Source of the DNA: RZYX01 sp036654375
Lineage (GTDB): Bacteria; Bacillota; Clostridia; Oscillospirales; Acutalibacteraceae
NCBI GenBank assembly: GCA_036654375.1
Contig: JAVVSD010000001.1
Location: 124,001-188,000, forward strand
Length of the DNA: 64,000 bases
Reading direction: 5' to 3'
In this document: positions 61,191-64,000 of the stretch, piece by piece
How the letters are laid out: each line of letters starts with the position of its first letter
How positions within the stretch are numbered: position 1 is the stretch's first letter
Position numbers and translations under genes: made by a program
The notes under the pieces: generated by a model
Databases searched by the model: none
The model's input: the letters and a program-made list of their open reading frames with translations, nothing else
Told to the model about the DNA's origin: nothing

Positions 61191-61250
61191 ATTTTTAACC
61201 TCAAAAGTTTCTTTGTCATTTTTTAATTGTCGATTTAATATTGTAAATAT

Positions 61251-61280
61251 ATGTTACAACTTGTGTTACAGCACTGTCAA
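61251..61280 (-). promoter_or_regulatory. Predicted promoter of the kdpD-like gene with TGTTACA repeats
   Basis: Minus-strand TTGACA and TAACAT, spacing 18. Two TGTTACA copies (61252-61258, 61264-61270 on the plus strand), 12 bases apart, overlap the promoter. A single TGTGAGA-type copy (TCTCACA) lies further up at 61396-61402. The 391-base gap 61191-61581 otherwise holds only the hypA terminator. Confidence 0.5.
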
Positions 61281-61463
61281 GAAATTCTATTTTACTCACA
61301 ATTACTAACAGTGCAATTATTCATGCATTAAGATAGTATTTCAATGTCAAATTTCTTTGATTATAACGATTATCTGTTAGTAATCTGGTCTTTATATCTC
61401 ACACAACAACACAAGGTTTAATAAAGCTTTCTGTTTTAAGTTGATTGTGATGTTGTGACATAA

Positions 61464-61511
61464 AAGCATCCCCCTTTTGTAGTCAATTTTTTCTACAATA
61501 GGGAGATGCTT
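61464..61511 (-). terminator. Terminator after hypA
   Basis: A long stem (AAGCATC-CCCT-TGTAG with CTACA-AGGG-GATGCTT, minor mismatches) followed on the minus strand by TTTATG; about 70 bases past the hypA stop. Confidence 0.75.
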
Positions 61512-61581
61512 ATTTGCAATGTCTGTTCTTAGGGTTAATTCATTTTGCGAATGAGTTCCCAATTATTTTGTTTTTTATCGT

Positions 61582-61923
61582 TTAGCAGGCTACAATTTCT
61601 TTGATAAAAAACTCTCTGCCACTAACAAGTTCCCAGTGGCTGTCAATGCAATTGGGGCATTTGCCGTTATTTTCGAGCAAATTAAACTCTTTGCCACAAT
61701 CATCACAACAAACGATACCTGGAATGACTTCGATTTCGAGCTTTGCATCCTGTAAAATGGTTCCTTCTGCCGCCATCGGAAAGCACTCTTCAACATACAT
61801 CGGTATCATTGTTGAAAGTTCTCCAATTTGCAGGACTAATGATTCAATACTTTCCAATTCATTCTCTACTGCAAACTTTTCAACGGTTTCTACAACTTGA
61901 ATTACGACGCTTAGTTCATGCAT
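61582..61923 (-). CDS. hypA: Hydrogenase nickel incorporation protein HypA
   Basis: A 113-residue HypA. It begins MHELSVV, where His2 is the nickel ligand, and carries the zinc site CDDCG and CPNC in 'VCCDDCGKEF' and 'NGKCPNCIDS'. HypA delivers nickel to [NiFe] hydrogenase (or urease in some bacteria). The ATG with AGGTGA upstream is chosen over a start five codons earlier. Downstream of an Fe-S flavoprotein; hypB and hydrogenase subunits are not in view. Confidence 0.93.
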   Translation of the reverse strand: MHELSVVIQVVETVEKFAVENELESIESLVLQIGELSTMIPMYVEECFPMAAEGTILQDAKLEIEVIPGIVCCDDCGKEFNLLENNGKCPNCIDSHWELVSGREFFIKEIVAC

Positions 61924-61952
61924 AACTTTCACCTGCAATCATGTTTAACATA

Positions 61953-64000
61953 TTAGTCTTTTGAAAACTTCTCTTTAATGTTCTTAACAGCTATTCTGCC
62001 CTTACGCTTAATAACTTCTTTAACAATAATAGGCTTTAGCTCTTCATACTTATGCCCTGCTTCGTCATGTGTTCTAACAAGTGTAATCGCATCGAACTTA
62101 CATCTTGTAGTACACGCACCACAACCGATACAAGTATATTCATCAACAACAGTTGCACCACAGCCAAGGCAACGCTCTGTTTCTTTTTTTACTTGCTCTT
62201 CTGTTAGTGTTGACCTGAGGTCCTTGAATGAGTATTTTGCTTTTGCTGTGTCAGCATGAGCTGCTTTTTGTCTTGGTGTATTGTCATATCCATTAAGGTC
62301 GAGATTATTCTTGTCAAGCGAACGATATTCTCTTCTGTCGCGTCCATTGACAAGGCTCTGGCCAGGATGAACAAATCTGTGAATTGAAATAGCACCCTGT
62401 TTACCAGCTGCAATTGCATTGATTGCAAACTGTGGCCCTGTCATTGCATCTCCACCTGCAAAGATGTCTTGCTCATCTGTCTGAAGTGTGAATGAGTCAG
62501 CCTTAACTGTCTTGTTAGGATTAAGTACAACTTTGCTATCTGCAAGAAGATTGCCATAATCCATTGCCTGACCAACAGATATAAGAACGCTGTCTGCTTC
62601 AACCATCTTTATTTCGTTCTCGTCATATTTAGGGCTAAATTTACCGTTTGCATCAAAAACGGAAACGCATTTTTTGAACTCTACGCCAACAACTTTTCCA
62701 TCTTCAACAACGATACGCTTTGGACCCCAAGAGTTGTTGATTTCAATCTTTTCTTCCTGTGCCTCTTCAATTTCCTCTTCAAGGGCTGGCATTTCGTCAA
62801 AGCTTTCAAGGCAGAACATATCAACTTTTTCTGCTCCAACTCTTGTTGCTGTTCTTGCGACATCAATTGCAACATTTCCGCCACCGATTACAACGACTTT
62901 GCCGTTTAGCTTAATTTCGTTTCCAAGGCTTACTTCACGAAGGAAGTCAACGCCTGTGATAACACCCTGTGCATCTTCTCCGTCTATTCCAAGACTTCTG
63001 CCTGCCTGTGCGCCAATTGCAAGGTAGAATGCCTCATAGCCCTGTCCCCGAAGGTCGCTGAGTGACATATCTTTACCAACTTCAACGCCTGTCTTGAACT
63101 CAACTCCAAGCTCTTTAAGTATATCTATTTCTGCATTTATTACATCTTTTTCAAGTCTGAAAGCAGGAATTCCAAGTGTGAGCATTCCGCCAAGCACCTT
63201 TTGCTTTTCAAATACGGTAACATTATATCCATCAATTGCAAGATAATATGCACAAGAAAGACCAGAAGGACCTGAACCTATAACCGCTATCTTGTTGCCG
63301 TAATCGTGCATTTTCTTTGGTACAAAACGATGCTCTGAATTCATATCTTGCTCTGCTATGAACTTTTTGATTTCATCGATTGCGATTGGATCGTCTAAAT
63401 CGCCTCTTGTACATTCTGATTCACAGCCAGCTGGACAAATGCGTCCACAAATTGCTGGGAATGGATTCTCTGTCTTTATAAGTTCAAGTGCATCTCTGTA
63501 TTTACCCTGAGCCGCAAGCTTGATATATCCCTGTACTGCGATATGTGCAGGACATTTTGTTTTGCATGGGCTTGTTCCAGAATCAACAACATTTTTTCTG
63601 TTGATACGGTGGTCTTCGTTCCACTTATCTGGCCCCCATTCTGTATTATGTGCAAAATCTTTTCTTACTTTTTCAACTATTGGTGTCTTTGTACAGAGCT
63701 TTTGACCAAGTTTAAGAGCATTTACTGGGCAAACTTCAACGCATCTTCCGCAAGCAACGCACTTATCCTTGTCAACCTTTGAAGTATAGTTTGAACGAAC
63801 CATGTCATTGTTGTTAAACATACCTGCAATTCGTGTTGCATAGCATGAACAGCCACAGCAGTTACAGATTGCGTGTGTTTTACCTGTTCCGTCAAGGTTT
63901 GGCATCTGATGCATAAGCCCATTTTCTTCAGCCCTTTTGATGATGTCAAAGGCCTCTTCACGAGTGATTTTTCTGCCTCTGCCTGTCTTTATGTAATACT
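61953..64000 (-). CDS. Fe-S/FAD NAD(P)-dependent oxidoreductase (partial, 5' end off window)
   Basis: At least 682 residues; the reading frame is open to the right edge, so the N-terminus is missing. Visible order: a Cys-rich start (CNCCGCSC), a 4Fe-4S motif CVACGRCVEVCP, a GltD-type N-terminal Fe-S region ('PCKTKCPAHIAVQGYI', 'CGRICPAGCESEC'), FAD site 'IAVIGSGPSGLSCAYYLA', NAD(P) site 'VVVIGGGNVAIDVARTA', and a C-terminal 2x4Fe-4S ferredoxin ('CLGCGATVVDEYTCIGCGAC'). This resembles glutamate synthase small subunit and NfnB/hydrogenase-linked diaphorases. Electron transfer between NAD(P)H and ferredoxin is the likely job. hypA follows 29 bases later. Confidence 0.85.
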   Translation of the reverse strand, partial: YYIKTGRGRKITREEAFDIIKRAEENGLMHQMPNLDGTGKTHAICNCCGCSCYATRIAGMFNNNDMVRSNYTSKVDKDKCVACGRCVEVCPVNALKLGQKLCTKTPIVEKVRKDFAHNTEWGPDKWNEDHRINRKNVVDSGTSPCKTKCPAHIAVQGYIKLAAQGKYRDALELIKTENPFPAICGRICPAGCESECTRGDLDDPIAIDEIKKFIAEQDMNSEHRFVPKKMHDYGNKIAVIGSGPSGLSCAYYLAIDGYNVTVFEKQKVLGGMLTLGIPAFRLEKDVINAEIDILKELGVEFKTGVEVGKDMSLSDLRGQGYEAFYLAIGAQAGRSLGIDGEDAQGVITGVDFLREVSLGNEIKLNGKVVVIGGGNVAIDVARTATRVGAEKVDMFCLESFDEMPALEEEIEEAQEEKIEINNSWGPKRIVVEDGKVVGVEFKKCVSVFDANGKFSPKYDENEIKMVEADSVLISVGQAMDYGNLLADSKVVLNPNKTVKADSFTLQTDEQDIFAGGDAMTGPQFAINAIAAGKQGAISIHRFVHPGQSLVNGRDRREYRSLDKNNLDLNGYDNTPRQKAAHADTAKAKYSFKDLRSTLTEEQVKKETERCLGCGATVVDEYTCIGCGACTTRCKFDAITLVRTHDEAGHKYEELKPIIVKEVIKRKGRIAVKNIKEKFSKD

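Noticed and set aside
1035..63961. Many open frames opposite or inside the listed genes
   Set aside because: They overlap well-supported genes in other frames, lack ribosome sites and give low-complexity Leu/Ser/Phe-rich translations.
1..64000. CRISPR array, insertion sequence, prophage or tRNA genes
   Set aside because: No regularly spaced repeats, transposase or integrase frames, or cloverleaf sequences were recognised on either strand.

Overview
The window is a gene-dense stretch of a low-GC Gram-positive chromosome. An anaerobic, endospore-forming member of the Clostridia (Oscillospiraceae/Ruminococcaceae-like) fits best. Evidence for sporulation is an alpha/beta small acid-soluble spore protein and two CotF-like coat proteins. 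Evidence for an anaerobic, fermentative life is two FeoAB ferrous iron systems, formate-tetrahydrofolate ligase, an Fe-S old-yellow-enzyme reductase, a HypA hydrogenase maturation protein and a multi-Fe-S flavoprotein. Type III glutamine synthetase under ANTAR control, RNase M5, type A RNase P RNA and strong purine-rich Shine-Dalgarno sites also fit. About one gene in six appears to start with TTG. No tRNA, rRNA operon, CRISPR array, insertion sequence or prophage was seen; the window looks like core chromosome.

Layout. 1-3.6 kb: a radical SAM protein (cut by the left edge), rpmF, yceD, a small P-loop protein and pgi, all on the minus strand. 3.7-7.9 kb: a nitrogen module with an ANTAR regulator and an orphan glutamate-synthase GXGXG protein divergent from glnN, whose leader carries an ANTAR-type hairpin overlapping a terminator. 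8-9.2 kb: a preQ1-I riboswitch and queT. 9.3-13.8 kb: fhs, two coat proteins and a 2,4-dienoyl-CoA-reductase-like flavoprotein. 14-17.6 kb: the nucleoside salvage operon deoD-deoB-cdd-pdp. 17.7-23.9 kb: a pentapeptide-repeat protein, a DUF4364 regulator, an MreB-like protein, comF, recD2, a membrane protein and rnpB. 24-28.8 kb: an LCP-family protein, a membrane protein and feoA-feoB copy 1.

28.9-34.7 kb is the most unusual region. A 1452-residue surface protein built from about five sulfite-oxidase-like modules plus a C-terminal propeller is divergent from a small lipoprotein with one such module. Each gene has its own consensus-like promoter and its own transcribed leader. The two leaders share a conserved, apparently covarying RNA fold and each ends in an intrinsic terminator, so this looks like a pair of matching riboswitches facing away from each other.

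34.7-45.8 kb: rnmV, holA, comEC, a HIT protein, alaS, a class B PBP and rfbD-rfbC-rfbA. 46-48.9 kb: a second feo operon with a Cys-rich mini-protein and a DtxR-type regulator, preceded by two tandem DtxR-like palindromes on the promoter. 49-54.6 kb: two flavoproteins, hypothetical proteins, a kinase-like protein and a SASP. 54.8-61.2 kb: a potassium module with an OB-fold protein, TrkH, a 36-residue membrane peptide, two TrkA proteins and a TPR protein, next to a KdpE regulator and a KdpD-like kinase that lacks the large KdpD N-terminal region; paired TGTGAGA repeats precede the trk operon. 61.5-64 kb: hypA and a flavoprotein that runs off the right edge.

All names come from reading the sequence; no database search was run.
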